A stretch of DNA of 64,000 nt from NCBI GenBank assembly GCA_030760725.1, contig JASWHV010000005.1, positions 94,246,622-94,310,621 on the forward strand, written 5' to 3'. The notes below the pieces were generated by a model. The model was not told the origin of the DNA, searched no databases, and saw only the letters and a list, made by a program, of their open reading frames with translations. The stretch comes from Neostapfia colusana. Lineage: Eukaryota > Streptophyta > Magnoliopsida > Poales > Poaceae. Positions 22,252 to 32,171 of this stretch are shown here, piece after piece; the first letter of the stretch is position 1, and every line of letters starts with the position of its first letter. The position numbers and the translations under genes are program-made.

Positions 22252-24650
22252 AGTCACCAGCCATAAAGGGTTATCATTTTTATCGGCTGACGGCTAGGCT
22301 ACGATGTGAATTGGCTCAAGTTAGCCAAGAGGATTTTGATGAGTTTGTGAGCTGTGCTATCGCTCAAGAATATTATTCCAACCTCTACCTCAAAGAAAAG
22401 AGGGAGAGGGACTCATCACAAGATGAAGACAATCGTCTACCTCAGCAGTATCGTTTGGTAATCCGTTCACCTTCCGGTCCAGAGATTCCACAAGAGGTGC
22501 AATCATTCTGGGAGTGTGACGACTCTTCTACTCCACAGAGGTCTTCTTCACCTCCACCGCAGCAGAAACTTATTTCTTATGCACCTCAGTATCAACAAGG
22601 TGCACCAGAATATTTTTTCCCTCAAGAGGTTGAAGATGATCAAGGTGATCTCTCAACTGAACTAAGTGCTGTCCCACTTCATTTTGACAATGAGCCCAAT
22701 GTCAATGAAGCAACTGAACCGAGCAGCAACAATGTGTCTGCAGGTCCAGTTCCACAGAGCGATCTTGGGCAGCAAAGAAAAGCTATGTCCAAAGTGGGGA
22801 CAGTTAATTATGTGTCAGTCGATGATCTGCCAAAGGGAGGACCTGTTCTTGCCGGCAGGTTCACCTTAAATGACAAGCCAGTTGTCATTTTATTCGACTC
22901 TGGTGCAACACATAACTTCGTTATCCGGGCAACGGTAATCCCGGATCAGATCTCCACATCTGTCACAAAAGGTTCGTACCTGATTCATTCGCCGGGTGGA
23001 GACATATCCATTAATGAAGTCGTCTCCCGAGCACCACTTTGCTTGGGTGGAAAAATTTGTCCTACCACCCTCATCATTCTCGAAGACCAAGGAATCAATG
23101 CCATATTGGGAATATCATGGTTGACCTTCCATAAGGCTGTTCTGGACATCGAGAATAGGAGCGTTCACTTGGACTCTCCACTTCACGGACGTCAAACATT
23201 GTATCTCGGCGAGGCGGTTTCCAAAGACCCGGAAGTATGTAATGCCGAGGCGTGCAAGTTAGAAGACATTCCGGTAGTCCGTGAATACCCGGACGTGTTT
23301 CCCGAAGATCTTCCAGGCTTACCACCTGAGCGCGAGGTGGAGTTCAAAATAGAGTTGATATCGGGAACCACGCCGATCTCTCGGAGACCATACAAAATGG
23401 CTCCGAGTGAGTTAGCAGAATTGAAGGAGCAACTCAAAGATCTGATGGACAAGGGATTTATTCGTCCAAGTTCATCACCATGGGGTTGCTCAGCTTTATT
23501 TGTGAAGAAGAAGGATGAGACGCTGAGGCTATGCGTCGATTATCGTCCTTTGAATGCTGTGACAATAAAGAACAAGTATCCACTACCAATAATTGATATC
23601 CTCTTCGATCAGCTAGTGGGTGCCAAAGTCTTCTCTAAGATGGACTTAAGGTCGGGGTATCATCAAATCAAGATCCGAGCGGAAGATATCCCTAAAACAG
23701 CGTTCTCGACAAGATATGGACTCTATGAGTATCTTGTCATGTCATTTGGGTTGACCAATGCTCCAGCTCACTTTATGTATCTTATGAACTCGGTGTTCAT
23801 GCCGGAGCTGGATCAGTTCGTCGTGGTATTCATCGACGACATTTTGGTCTATTCCAAATCTGAAGAGGAACACGCTAAACATTTGCATATTGTGCTCCAA
23901 CGACTGAGAGATCATATACTTTATGCAAAGTTTAGTAAATGTGAATTCTGGATCAACCAAGTGCCATTTCTTGGGCACATTGTTTCAGCAGAAGGCATTG
24001 CTGTTGATCCAAGCAAGATTGAACAAGTGCTGAAGTGGAAGTCTCCAATATCAGTCCATGAAGTTCGTAGCTTCTTGGGTTTGGCTGGATATTATCGGAG
24101 GTTCATCCCGAGCTTCTCAAAAATCTCCAAACCTATGACGGAGCTACTGAAGAAGGGCGTCAAATATGATTGGAGCAAGCCATGTGAGGAAGCTTTTCAA
24201 GCGTTGGTGAAACACCTCACAACAGCCCCGGTTCTAGCTCAACCGGATACAACCAAGCCATTTGATGTTTATTGTGATGCATCCGGCGTTGGGCTTGGTT
24301 GTGTACTCATGCAAGGAGGACGGGTGGTCGCATATGGATCACGGCAATTACGGAATCATGAGCAACATTATCCAACTCATGATCTCGAGCTTGCTGCCAT
24401 GGTATTAGCTTTGAAGATGTGGAGACATTACCTATTGGGAAATCTTGTTCATCTCTACACTGACCACAAAAGTTTGAAGTACATATTCACTCAGAAAGAG
24501 TTGAATATGCGGCAAAGGCGATGGTTGGAGCTGATCAAGGACTATGAGATTGAAATTCATTATCATCCGGGCAAGGCAAATGTGGTTGCCGATGCATTGA
24601 GCCGAAAGTCTCATATTCAAAACCTGACCATTACGCCGATGGAAGAGTAA
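22248..24650 (+). CDS. Gag C-terminus, protease, reverse transcriptase and RNase H of element I
   Basis: An 800-residue frame. The N-terminus (SPAIKGYHFYRLTARL) completes the capsid region. A polar, Gln/Ser/Pro-rich spacer follows, with no CCHC zinc knuckle, which relatives normally have. Then come aspartic protease (FDSGATHNFV, ILGISWL), a linker (DLPGLPPEREVEFKIEL), reverse transcriptase (CVDYRPLNAV, SKMDLRSGYHQIKI, catalytic FIDD at 23829-23840) and RNase H (CDASGVGLGCVL, LELAAMVLALKMW, TDHKSLKYIF, NVVADALSRK). It ends at TAA (24648-24650) just before integrase. Element A has a sense codon there, so this is a nonsense mutation. These enzymes would process the polyprotein and copy the RNA to DNA in the particle. 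Confidence 0.93.
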   Translation: MKSPAIKGYHFYRLTARLRCELAQVSQEDFDEFVSCAIAQEYYSNLYLKEKRERDSSQDEDNRLPQQYRLVIRSPSGPEIPQEVQSFWECDDSSTPQRSSSPPPQQKLISYAPQYQQGAPEYFFPQEVEDDQGDLSTELSAVPLHFDNEPNVNEATEPSSNNVSAGPVPQSDLGQQRKAMSKVGTVNYVSVDDLPKGGPVLAGRFTLNDKPVVILFDSGATHNFVIRATVIPDQISTSVTKGSYLIHSPGGDISINEVVSRAPLCLGGKICPTTLIILEDQGINAILGISWLTFHKAVLDIENRSVHLDSPLHGRQTLYLGEAVSKDPEVCNAEACKLEDIPVVREYPDVFPEDLPGLPPEREVEFKIELISGTTPISRRPYKMAPSELAELKEQLKDLMDKGFIRPSSSPWGCSALFVKKKDETLRLCVDYRPLNAVTIKNKYPLPIIDILFDQLVGAKVFSKMDLRSGYHQIKIRAEDIPKTAFSTRYGLYEYLVMSFGLTNAPAHFMYLMNSVFMPELDQFVVVFIDDILVYSKSEEEHAKHLHIVLQRLRDHILYAKFSKCEFWINQVPFLGHIVSAEGIAVDPSKIEQVLKWKSPISVHEVRSFLGLAGYYRRFIPSFSKISKPMTELLKKGVKYDWSKPCEEAFQALVKHLTTAPVLAQPDTTKPFDVYCDASGVGLGCVLMQGGRVVAYGSRQLRNHEQHYPTHDLELAAMVLALKMWRHYLLGNLVHLYTDHKSLKYIFTQKELNMRQRRWLELIKDYEIEIHYHPGKANVVADALSRKSHIQNLTITPMEE

Positions 24651-26150
24651 GAACCAAGTCTCTATTTGGTTCCATATGGAGCTCTGCATAATCTAGCTCT
24701 CATACCTACAATAAGAGAGGAGGTTATAGAAGCTCAAAAGAGAGACAAGGGCATGGCCCATATAAAAAGGAGGTTAAAGAACGGGGAGATGAAATGTTTC
24801 CGGTTAGATGAGGAAGATACCTTGTGCTTCAAGGACCGGATAGTCGTACCCCGTGATATGAGGCTGCAGAAGAAAATTTTGGATGAGGCTCACTTATACA
24901 AATTTTCTATTCATCCTGGCAGCAATAAAATGTACCAAGACCTCTGGAAGAAGTTTTGGTGGACACGTATGAAACGTGAAGTTGCAAAATACGTTTCAGA
25001 ATGTGATACGTGTCGAAGAGTTAAGGCCGACCATGTGAAGAAGTCGGGCCTGCTGCAACCGCTACAAATACCGGCATTGAAGTGGGAAGACTTGAGTATG
25101 GATTTCATCGTTGGGTTGCCGATGACCTCCCACCACCATGACTCGATTTGGGTAATCGTTGATCGATTGACCAAATCAGCACATTTCATTCCGGTGCATA
25201 CCAACTACAGCGCCAAGCAGTATGCGGAGTTATACATAGCACGAATCTTATGCCTGCACGGAGTTCCCCGTACCATTGTCTCTGACAGAGGATCGCTGTT
25301 CGTATCCCGTTTCTGGGAACAGCTACACACATCCTTGGGAACTAAATTGATTCGAAGCTCCGCGTATCACCCTCAAACCGATGGACAAACTGAGAGGGTG
25401 AATCAAATACTTGAAGATATGCTGAGAGCAGGTGTCATCCACCACGGTAAGAGCTGGGATGATCACTTACTGTTGGCGGAGTTCTCATATAACAACGGGT
25501 ATCAATCAAGTATCAAAATGGCGCCTTATGAAGCTCTCTACGGCCGGAAGTGCCGCACACCCTTGAACTGGTGTGAATCCGGCGAGAGGGTACCTTACGG
25601 GATTGATCTCATAAATGAAGCAGAAGAGCGGGTAAGGCTTATTCAAGCAAATCTGAAAGCCGCTCAGTCCAGACAAAATAGCTATGCGGATAGGAGACGT
25701 CGTCCTCTGGATTTCCATGTTGTGGATCACATATACCTCCGCATATCTCCGATGAAGGGCATTCACCGATTTGGAGTGAAAGGAAAATTAGCTCCACGTT
25801 TTATCGGTCCCTTCATTATCATTGAAAGGTGTGGACCCGTGGCATACCGTTTGGAGCTACCGGCAGCCTTAGCCGGAGTTCATAACGTCTTCCACATATC
25901 TCAGTTGCGGAAGTGTTTAAAAGTTCCAACGGAGATTCTCACGGGAGACATAGAAAATTTGAAGCCGGGCCTCACGTATGTTGAGCGACCAACCCGGATA
26001 ATTGATGAAAAGACTCGCGAAACCAGGAATCGGACGCTGCGATTTTTCAAGGTGCTATGGGAAAATCACACGACCGACGAAGCTACATGGGAAAGCGAGG
26101 AGTATTTGCAACACAATCATCCAGAGTTGTTAGAGGCGTATGTTGAGTAA
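24651..26150 (+). CDS. Integrase and chromodomain of element I
   Basis: The same frame as the preceding ORF, directly after its stop; the first internal Met is at 24666. The zinc-binding H2C2 region spans HLYKFSIHPGSNKMYQ to YVSECDTCRRVKADH. The catalytic triad is D in MDFIVGLP (25101-25103), D in VSDRGSLFVS (25284-25286) and E in TDGQTERVNQ (25392-25394). A GPY/F-like module follows (KLAPRFIGPFIIIERCGP, HNVFHISQLRKCLKV). The C-terminus is a chromodomain (VERPTRIIDEK, NRTLRFFKVLWENH, EATWESEEYL), which defines chromoviruses and is thought to direct integration to heterochromatin. It ends 64 bp before the LTR. Confidence 0.95.
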   Translation, partial: EPSLYLVPYGALHNLALIPTIREEVIEAQKRDKGMAHIKRRLKNGEMKCFRLDEEDTLCFKDRIVVPRDMRLQKKILDEAHLYKFSIHPGSNKMYQDLWKKFWWTRMKREVAKYVSECDTCRRVKADHVKKSGLLQPLQIPALKWEDLSMDFIVGLPMTSHHHDSIWVIVDRLTKSAHFIPVHTNYSAKQYAELYIARILCLHGVPRTIVSDRGSLFVSRFWEQLHTSLGTKLIRSSAYHPQTDGQTERVNQILEDMLRAGVIHHGKSWDDHLLLAEFSYNNGYQSSIKMAPYEALYGRKCRTPLNWCESGERVPYGIDLINEAEERVRLIQANLKAAQSRQNSYADRRRRPLDFHVVDHIYLRISPMKGIHRFGVKGKLAPRFIGPFIIIERCGPVAYRLELPAALAGVHNVFHISQLRKCLKVPTEILTGDIENLKPGLTYVERPTRIIDEKTRETRNRTLRFFKVLWENHTTDEATWESEEYLQHNHPELLEAYVE

Positions 26151-26202
26151 CTGTCCTCTCCACATTGTCCTTAATCATGAATCTCGGTACGAGATTCTTT
26201 TT

Positions 26203-26214
26203 AAGGGGGAGGAA
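26203..26214 (+). promoter_or_regulatory. Polypurine tract of element I
   Basis: AAGGGGGAGGAA abuts the 3' LTR start. It is the usual primer site for plus-strand DNA synthesis. A 10-base inverted repeat (AATCTCG/CGAGATT) lies just upstream, as in element A. Confidence 0.92.
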
Positions 26215-29200
26215 TGTAAAAGTCCCAAAACTTGTAAATAGAAAACTTGAGCTATGAATAAAGTTGAGTTTGAGTACAAGAAATGGGACTTACAAAAACT
26301 TTTGTGTTCCTCATAAAAGTGTTGGCATGTGCAATAAAACTTTGAATTCAGTTTGAATTAAGAGGTGCACTTCAAAAAGAAGGAGGGCATGTTCAAAAGA
26401 CAAAATTCAAACTGTTGTTTGAAAAAGTGTATTTGCAATAGCCAACTCAAAGATCAGAGGACATATTTGAATTCCTCAGATCCAAATTATGAGGGAGACC
26501 AATTTGGAGGAAATTTGGATGTGCTTGGATATGAATATCAAGAGGACATGTAAATTTCATCCAAATTTGAATTCAAATTTGAAACTGAGGCAAAACAGGT
26601 CAAATTGCCAAATGACTTTGGAATTTGAGTTCCTCAGAGTTGAATTTGTAAAGTGCCAAGAATTTTGGAGGTATTTAGGAGAGAAGTGAGTGGGACCCAC
26701 TTGTCAGTTAGAGGAGGAGACTTACTCCCGAAGGAAATTTCTTCTCTGTTCACACTCGAACCGGTGGCCGCCGAGCGGAGCGCGACACCGCGGCAGCACT
26801 GCTGCCACCTCCCGGCGCTGTCGATCAGCCTCAGCCGATATTACCCCGAACGGCGGTCGCACGTAGGAAAAAACTGATCACGTTTCCCCCCTCCTGTGTC
26901 TGCTGCCGTGAGCGCCGTTTCTCCCGCAGCTACCACGCCCCATCAGAGCAGCGACGCCCGGCCGCCTCGGCAGCTCTCACGCTGACCTGAGCTATCCCGC
27001 GACGTCGCCGTTTCCTCCTCGAGGTGTTGGGCCCGAAGAACAGCCGTTTTCTTCCACGGGGACGCGGCACAGAGCTCGGTTTCTCCAGCGACACCACTGC
27101 GAGCCGCCGGCCGGAAGAACTCGTCGCCCGGCCACCACAGGGCTTCTCCCACCCAGCTACAAAAGCAAAAAGGTGCGCCTGTAGACCTTCTCGCTTCACA
27201 ACAACGCCGACAGCGTGTCATGGACCGTGCTCGCCGGAATTTCAGTTTTGCCGACAACATACGATAATAGCCGAGAGGAGAAACTCGGCGAATTCGTTTC
27301 ACACGTTGAACCACTCCCCACACGACGTAGCATACATCTTCTATACCCCCGTGCGCATTCATAGGATCAAGAACCACCGAGAACCATCGAGCAGAGCCAC
27401 TGTTCATCGAGTTTTTCGATCTTCACCGGATTTTGACCTAGGCCGAAGGTGAGGTCATATTTCCGGCGAGTTCCAGCGAGATCGGCAGTTGGGTCCGTGT
27501 TCTCCTCGGTGCGGTGGTGCTGTACGCGCAGACGATTACGTGTTTGGGGTAGTATAACGCCCTAGCGACACCGCCGGAGTGGCCACCGCCGCTGTCGCCG
27601 TAGCACCTAGGTTTCCGACCATCGTCAAGCTGAGATAAGCCCGGCAACGTGTTCCTCGTACGAGAATACGTGGGGTCGGCGAGATCCAGCAAGTTCCGAG
27701 CACCGGAACCCACTCCCGGCGAGAGCTCCGGCGAGCTCGGCGGCGCGGGAGCGCGGGCAGCCGGAGGAAGATGAAGACGGGGGCTGGCCCACGCGTCAGT
27801 CGCTGTTGCGAGGGAGTGGGATTTTCTGTGGCCTCGGACCGGTCTGTGACAACATGGTAAGTAGTCTGTGGCCCCGTGTGGCTTGAGTTCGGCAGCTGAC
27901 ACGTGGGGATGGGGCCACTGTCAGAGTTTAAACATTTCCCCGATTTAATTTGAATTCCAGATTTAGTTCAAACTTTAGAACTGCATAACTTTTGCTAGGA
28001 AGCTCCAAAATTAGTGATTCAAATTGGGTTGGATTCAGGATGAAAAACTCTATCCAAATAAGCAACCCAATTTGCATGAAAACCAATAGAAAATTCTGGA
28101 GAATTCTGTAAAACTTTTCAGCAAAAGAATTTTAGAGGGAAGTTGGTTCATCCAAAATTTCCCAAATTTTGCCAGAATATTCTTTAGGATATTAGGAGAC
28201 TTCTGTAAAAGTTTCAGCTCATTTGGAGTTGATTTAATTAGGGTAATTCTAATTCCATGTTTCTGCATTCAAATAAATACAGAAACATTTTCAGAGGATT
28301 TCCAAAACTTGGAAATTCAGTTCTAGGCATTCCTTGGCTCCAAAAATCCTAGGAAAATTCATGCATACTCCCTGAGCTATGTATGAAATTATAGTTCACT
28401 TGAATTTGCAGGAAAGTGCAAATCTAATCAGAATTAATTCCTTTTTGCTCAAATGCTTAGGGAATTGTTCTGGGTGACCCAATTAGTGAAATGTTCTAAA
28501 TTTTGGTCCAGAGAACTTTCTTGTGACAAGGAACTCCCAAGAAAATTCCCAGCTCCATTGGAGCCCTGGATCACTAGTGTTCTGTTCAACCATTAGTTGA
28601 TTCCCCACCCAAGTGATGAACCTCACTTCTCACTTGATGATAGTGCTTAAACACACATCCAAACCACCACCCCAGTATCATTTTAAATTCTTAAACAGAG
28701 TTCCAGTTTTAAACTTTGCTTTAGCATCTGTTAGCAAAAAGTTTTACAATTAAACATGCATGCATATTCATAACGTGTAGTGATTAAACGTGGAGAAGTA
28801 AAAAAGAAGTGGAGCTTGGATCAAGGAGCAAGAAGGCAGGGATTAAGCTTCAAGTCAACATCAGCAACTAACTTCAAACTTATCTGACTTTAGTCACTGC
28901 AAAACCAAGGCAAGCCTCGGTTTGCACTTAAGTTATTTTCTAAAGTTTTTACTTTGTCCACTACTATGGGTCTCAGTTTGTATGTGCATTAGGTCAAGGA
29001 TGTTTTATACCCCACTTGCATAACCAAAAATGAACCCTGAGGTCGAGGGTAGAATTGTGTCATCGATGTAGAATAAGGCCATGCTAAATAGACTTGGGCA
29101 TCCGGTAGAAGACGAGTAGTTGGAGACTACTCGCGAGCTATAGTTCAGAATATCATAAGTGTGGTTGAGAAAGGAAGCAAACTAAAGTTTACATTTCTAA

Positions 29201-30300
29201 AGATGAGACTGGGCAGAGGGGTTAGGCTGCGACAAGACGAGGTCTTGGTCGAGTAGCTCTGCCTTTGTCGGTTAAGGACCGATGCGTATGCCGCGTCTAG
29301 GAGCAAGTATTGAGTTGTGTACCGGATGCTTACTGATATATGGGAACCAGGAAACCGATGTACCAGGTTCACTGGATTGTAGAGGCATACCACATAGTCT
29401 CGTTAGACCTATGAGCCCGAGACGGCGCGACCGGTTCTACAGTTTAGTGTCCTGAGAAAGGTTGCCACATACGACGTAATGAAGGACGCCAGAGTTGGGT
29501 CTTCAGAGGCGGGCGTATGTGTCGAGTTATCCGTGTAGTGTTTGATTCGAATCACCGTCCCTCGCGGTTATTGAGTACCGCTTGCTCCCATGTTGTGACG
29601 TAGTTAATCAACTTGTGTGGAAACAGTTTGCAAAGTTTAATTGCTGCTATGATTACTGTAAATTGCATGAAAACATTGTTTGAAGTGGAGATAGAGCAAA
29701 CTAAAGTTATTTTCCACCTTAGGACAAGTAACATTGGAATGAAGCGTTTCTTGTTTGATTGTGGAGTTCCAATGTTGCTGGGCGCAAGGACACTACTATT
29801 ATGGCTAAAATCTGAATGTTAAGGATGAACTCGTAGGCGAGTCTTTTCGCAAAGTACAGGATTAGGTCTTAAGTTACCCTCATGTAGAGTTGCATGCTTT
29901 AGGAGAGACGGTTATGTCTTGCTGAGCCTTTGTGCTCACTCTTGCTATATAAGTGGTTTTGCAGGTAAACTTCGATGCTATAATGAAGGTTGTCCGGTGA
30001 GACTCGGGAACTACCGAGTCGTGTGACACTTGGAGAACCTAACCGCTGCCATGTCTTCGTGTTGCTAGCGAGAGGAGTCCGCGGGCTGGACCTCTTCTCG
30101 ATTGCCTCCTAGATATTCGACGTGAGCTGTTTATAGACTTCCGCTATAACTATTTTATGTAAAGTATTTACAAAGAACAGTTGTAAGCTTCCGCCATTGT
30201 TCCTTATATGTTTGCTGTTGGGTGCCGCATAACACGGCATCACCCAATGCGATCCCCGGGCCAGGTGGCACGGCCCTGTGATCGGGGTCGGGCCCCGTCA
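26215..30300 (+). repeat. 3' LTR of element I (4086 bp, uninterrupted)
   Basis: It starts TGTAAAAGTCCC and ends ...GGGGCCCCGTCA, followed by the target duplication GCAAT. It is the reference copy for this family. The promoter-like GC-rich part is about 26690-27900, the AT-rich middle 27930-28900, and the conserved terminal module 28910-30300 with stem-loops at 29113-29133 and 30218-30247. ORFs within it (for example 26943-27452 and 27438-27902) mirror those in the 5' LTR and match no known domain. Confidence 0.95.
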
Positions 30301-30305
30301 GCAAT
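30301..30305. repeat. Right target-site duplication of element I (GCAAT)
   Basis: Second copy of the 5-bp duplication. It is also the first bases of the resumed pol of element A. Confidence 0.95.
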
Positions 30306-32106
30306 TACAGAATCATGAACAACATTATCCAACTCATGATCTCAAGCTTGCTGCCGTGGTGTTAGCTTGGAAGATGTGGAGACATTACCTATTGGGAAAT
30401 CTGGTTCATCTCTACACCGACCACAAAAGTTTGAAGTACATATTCACTCAAAAGGAGTTGAATATGCGGCAACGGCGATGGTTAGAGCTGATAAATTATT
30501 TTGAGATTGAAATTTATTATCATCCAGGCAAGGCAAATGTGGTTGCCGATGCACTCAGCCGGAAATCTCATATTCTTAACCTGACCATTACGCCGATAGA
30601 AGAGGAAGAATCGAGTCTCTACTTGGTTCCATATGGAGCTCTACATAATCTCGCTCTCATACCCACATTAAAAGAGGAGGTTATGGAAGCCCAAAAGCGA
30701 GACAAGGGCATGTCTCATATTAGGAGAAGGTTGAAGAACGGGGAATAAAATGTTTCTCGTTAGATGAGGAAGGTACCTTATGGTTCAAGGACCGGATAGT
30801 CGTACCCCGTGATATGAGGTTGCGGAAGAAAATTTTGGATGAGGCTCACTTATCCAAATTTTCAGTTCATCCGGGCAGCAACAAGATGTTTCAGGAATTG
30901 AAGACTAAATTTTGGTGGACCAGGATGAAGCAAGAGGTTGCTAAATACGTATCAGAATGTGATACGTGTCGGCGAGTTAAAGACGACCACAGGAAGAAAG
31001 CGGGAACCTTACAACCGCTAAGTGTTCTGGCATGGAAGTGAGAGGATATTAGTATGGACTTCATTGTTGGACTACCTCTCGCGGCTAATAAGCATGATTT
31101 GATTTGGGTAATCGCTGATCGGTTAATCAAATCAGCACGCTTCATCCCGGTGCTTACCAAATACAACGCCAAAAAGTATGCGGAGTTGTACATATAACGA
31201 ATCTTGTGCTTACATGTAGTTCCCCGTAACATTGTCTCCGACAGAGGATCGCTGTTCGTATCCCGTTTCTAGGAACAACTACATGCATCCTTGGGAACCA
31301 AATTGATTCGAAGCTCCGTGTATCACCCTCAAACCGATAGGCAAACTGAGAGGGTGAATCAAATCCTTGAAGATATGCTAAGGGCATGTGCCATCCACCA
31401 TGGTAAGAGCTGGGATGATCACTTACCGTTGGCAGAGTTCTCGTATAACAACGGTTGTCAAACGAGCATAAAAATGGCACCATATGAAGCTCTCTACGGC
31501 AGGAAGTGCCACACACTGTTGAACAGGTGTGAATCCGGCGAGAGAGTTATTTACAGGATTGATCTCATAAGTGAGGCAAAAGAGCGGGTGAGGCTTATTC
31601 AAGCAAATCTTAAAGCCGCTCAGTCTAGACAAAAGAGCTATGTGGATAGGAGGCGTCGTCCTCTGGACTTCCATGTTGGCGACCACGTATACCTCCGCGT
31701 ATCTCCTATGAAGGGCATTCACCAATTCGGAGTGAAAGGAAAATTAGCTCCGCGTTTTATCGGTCCCTTCGTCATCATTGAAAGGTGTGGACCCGTGGCA
31801 TACAGTTTGGAGTTACCGGCAACCTTAGCCGGAGTTCATAACGTCTTCCACATATCTCAGTTGCTGAAGTGTTTGAAAGTTCCAACGGAGAGTCTCATGG
31901 AAGGCATAGCAGATTTAAAGCCGGACCTCACTTACGTTGAGCATCCAACCCGGATAATTGATGAAAAGACTCGCGAGACCAGGAACCGGACGCTATGATT
32001 TTTCAAGGTGCTATGGGAAAATCACACGTCCGACGAAGCTACATGGGAATGCGAGGAGTATTTACAACGTAATCATCCGGAGTTATTAGAGGCTTATGTG
32101 CGTTAG
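30301..32106 (+). pseudogene. Pol fragment 2 of element A: RNase H, integrase, chromodomain
   Basis: It resumes the frame left at 12272 (NHEQHYPTHDLKLAAVVLAW, TDHKSLKYIF, NVVADALSRK), then integrase and chromodomain as in element I. Lesions relative to I are a one-base deletion near 30747, TGA in place of Trp near 31040, TAA near 31196, TAG in place of Trp near 31270, and TGA in place of Arg near 31997. The integrase Asp, Asp and Glu motifs are still readable (MDFIVGLP, VSDRGSLFVS, QTERVNQ), as are the H2C2 region and GPY/F. It ends VR-stop at 32104-32106, 65 bp before the LTR. It is more decayed than I, which fits I having landed in A. Confidence 0.93.
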
Positions 32107-32158
32107 TCGTCCTCCCCACATTGTTCTTAATCATGAATCTCGGGACGAGATTCTTTTT

Positions 32159-32171
32159 AAGGGGGGAGGAA
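32159..32171 (+). promoter_or_regulatory. Polypurine tract of element A
   Basis: AAGGGGGGAGGAA directly precedes the 3' LTR, with the same ATGAATCTCGGGACGAGATT inverted repeat just upstream as in I. Confidence 0.9.

Larger units (their letters stand above)
12273..30300 (+). mobile_element. Element I: nearly complete Ty3/gypsy chromovirus (Tekay/Del type)
   Basis: An 18.0 kb element with LTR, primer site, leader, gag-pol, polypurine tract, LTR and a perfect 5-bp target duplication. About 3.76 kb of it is solo LTR S, nested in the 5' LTR, so the element itself is about 14.3 kb. Domain order is gag, PR, RT, RNase H, INT, GPY/F and chromodomain. The two LTRs are nearly identical (about six differences noticed in the first 600 bp), so insertion was recent relative to its neighbours. 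Its coding region has one frameshift and one internal stop. It interrupts the RNase H codons of element A, a member of the same broad family. Confidence 0.95.
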
